64,000 nucleotides of DNA from Geminocystis sp. NIES-3708. GTDB lineage: Bacteria > Cyanobacteriota > Cyanobacteriia > Cyanobacteriales > Cyanobacteriaceae. The notes below the pieces were generated by a model. The model was given only the letters and a program-made list of their open reading frames with translations, ran no database searches and was not told the origin of the DNA. The stretch spans positions 248,001-312,000 of the forward strand of contig NZ_AP014815.1 in NCBI RefSeq assembly GCF_001548095.1, read 5' to 3'. The translations under genes were made by a program, and so were the position numbers. This document shows positions 62,726 to 64,000 of this stretch, piece after piece. Position 1 is the stretch's first letter. Each line of letters begins with the position of its first letter.

Positions 62726-62887
62726 ATGTTGGGAGTAAGGGCTGGTTTAGGTTATTATATTTTAGATACTCGTGATCGTCTTGCCTACTCAGAACTATTA
62801 TCAGTAATTATAATTATTGGTGCTATTGGTTATGGACTTGATTTAGCTTTTCGTTTAGCAGATCAATATTGGAAACATGAAAGATAA
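62726..62887 (+). pseudogene. SsuC-type ABC permease, C-terminal remnant
   Basis: 53 residues from ATG 62726: GLGYYILDTRDRLAYSELLS then VIIIIGAIGYGLDLAFRLAD and QYWKHER. The AGLGYxI ... RDRLAY ... VILLIGLIGYGLD pattern is the C-terminal end of the sulfonate/nitrate-type permease. The first 200 residues are missing. It starts 17 bases after the OsmC gene. A companion binding protein is at 56114-57379, suggesting a dismantled transporter. Confidence 0.7.
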
Positions 62888-62985
62888 AGTCAGTAGATGG
62901 AAAAGTTAATTTATAAACACTTCGATTTGTAAGTCTTTTTCCTATCTACTTTTTTCATCAGAAAACCCATGAAGGCAAACTTTCT

Positions 62986-63858
62986 TTATGTTAAAAGAGG
63001 TTGTAAATTAAATTCCCCAATTTTTTCTCCTTTTAATATTGATTTACGACAGAAAATTTCGCAGGAATTATTCGGACTTTCAATTAATTTTACTTTATCT
63101 AATTGCGCACCTAATTTACTGATAGGTTCTTGTAATAACTGAGCAATATAAACAGCAATATTTTCCGCAGTCGGTACTATTTCTGCAAAATAAGGTATGT
63201 CTTTATTGAGAAAAGTGTGATCAAAAGGCTCTACTACATAATCATCAACAACTTTTTGTAAAGCAACTAGATCTATAATCATACCTGTACGAGCATCCAT
63301 TTCACCTGTTACTGATACTTCTAAATGATAATTGTGTCCGTGACCATTAGGACGAGCACATTTACCATAAATTTCGGTATTTTCTTCAAAACTTAACTCA
63401 GGTAAAGCTAAACGATGTGCGGCACTAAAATGAGTTTGGATAGTTAAAGTGGCTTCCATATTATTTCCTTGATAATTAACCCAAAGTTGAGAATGTTCGT
63501 ACAATTGTATATCTACTAATGGTAAATGAGGTGATAAACGTTCCCATATTACCTTTGCAATATTTTCGGTAGTCGGTAATGTTACCTCAAATTCAGCCCA
63601 TGTATCATTAAGATAGCTATAGTCTAACTGGCTAGTAACTTCTTGTTTGATAACTTTCTTGACGTTAGAAAGATTTTGTACCATGCCATATTTATCCAAT
63701 TCACCGATAATAGATACATATAGCACATAGTTATGTCCATGACCCGGAAAACGACTATTTGCCCCAAATTTGGTTTGATTTTCTGATTCTGATAACTCTG
63801 GCAACCAATAACGATGACTAGCGCTAAATTTCGCCCTACGATTGACGACACATTCCAT
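62986..63858 (-). CDS. Tandem 6-carboxytetrahydropterin synthase-like protein
   Basis: 290 residues with two 6-pyruvoyl/6-carboxytetrahydropterin synthase domains. Domain 1 has SASHRYWLPE and FPGHGHNYVL, domain 2 (from about 135) has SAAHRLALPE, YGKCARPNGHGHNYHLEV and a LIDLVALQKVVDD block. All zinc-binding His residues are seen in both. The catalytic Cys of QueD (in KCARPNGHGH) is present in domain 2; in domain 1 the matching position is Asn (GANSRFPGHGH), so domain 1 may be inactive. Queuosine or pterin metabolism is likely. The final 140 bases of the window lack a gene. Confidence 0.85.
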   Translation of the reverse strand: MECVVNRRAKFSASHRYWLPELSESENQTKFGANSRFPGHGHNYVLYVSIIGELDKYGMVQNLSNVKKVIKQEVTSQLDYSYLNDTWAEFEVTLPTTENIAKVIWERLSPHLPLVDIQLYEHSQLWVNYQGNNMEATLTIQTHFSAAHRLALPELSFEENTEIYGKCARPNGHGHNYHLEVSVTGEMDARTGMIIDLVALQKVVDDYVVEPFDHTFLNKDIPYFAEIVPTAENIAVYIAQLLQEPISKLGAQLDKVKLIESPNNSCEIFCRKSILKGEKIGEFNLQPLLT

Positions 63859-64000
63859 ATAATAATTGGTAATTAGTTAGTTGATGCTTATCTTTAAGAT
63901 TCTTATATTAATTTACCATTTTTAGCTTTACTCTGCTTAATGTTTTATTAAACCTCTTGCAAAATAAAAGAGATAATTAGATTTATGGTTGATGTGTTAT

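Noticed and set aside
63985-64000. ATG at the right edge after AAAAGAGATAATTAGATTT
   Set aside because: Only five codons are visible, so no gene can be supported.

Overview
The window is chromosomal DNA from a cyanobacterium with an AT-rich genome. Evidence: a photosystem II gene (psbY), the Mg-chelatase ATPase gene chlI, squalene-hopene cyclase, cyanobacterial families (DUF3110, DUF4079, DUF3352, PRC-barrel), many HIP1 octamers (GCGATCGC) and heptanucleotide tandem repeats in spacers. The gene mix would fit a low-GC unicellular lineage; the species cannot be fixed from sequence alone.

Layout. 0-7.7 kb is mostly housekeeping: a methyltransferase tail, an M48 peptidase whose end overlaps tRNA-Leu, PlsC, a compact S13 D,D-peptidase, murQ and recJ. 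7.9-10.9 kb is a complete GRRM RiPP cluster: periplasmic binding protein grrP, two Gly-rich precursors grrA1 and grrA2, and radical SAM maturase grrM. Every aromatic residue in the two glycine-rich cores, except the C-terminal Tyr of GrrA1, has Asn or Asp two residues later. 10.9-14.4 kb is an accessory strip on the minus strand with broken and intact toxin-antitoxin-like genes and a PD-(D/E)XK nuclease, ending at ileS. 17.9-20.6 kb is debris: a decayed IS630 element in a PIN toxin gene, a DUF2281 relic and a type I restriction S-subunit relic.

20.6-37 kb returns to core functions: an RTX protein, a second PlsC, shc, mnmE, psbY, thiD, an M16 peptidase, an LptF/LptG-type permease, nanE, ppa, sufB with a SufR-like operator, chlI and truB. 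37-47.5 kb holds an HD-domain protein, a GT39-TPR protein, mraY, tRNA-Asn, an antitoxin with a wrecked RelE toxin, a GTPase, a PEP-CTERM protein and a sugar transferase. 47.7-50.8 kb is a TetR regulator divergent from devBC-like exporter genes that lack devA. 50.8-56 kb has a PhzF protein, an orphan Opp/Dpp permease, and PRC-barrel and DUF3352 proteins.

56-63 kb looks like a sulfur and persulfide neighbourhood: an SsuA-like binding protein, a CadD-like transporter, a flavoprotein fused to an ETHE1-type persulfide dioxygenase, a rhodanese, an MgtC-like protein, an OsmC protein and a relic of an SsuC-type permease. A tandem 6-carboxytetrahydropterin synthase closes the window. The most distinctive systems are the GRRM cluster, the flavoprotein-ETHE1 fusion with its neighbours, and a possible Phd-like/RelE-like-winged-helix pair at 11.95-13.05 kb.
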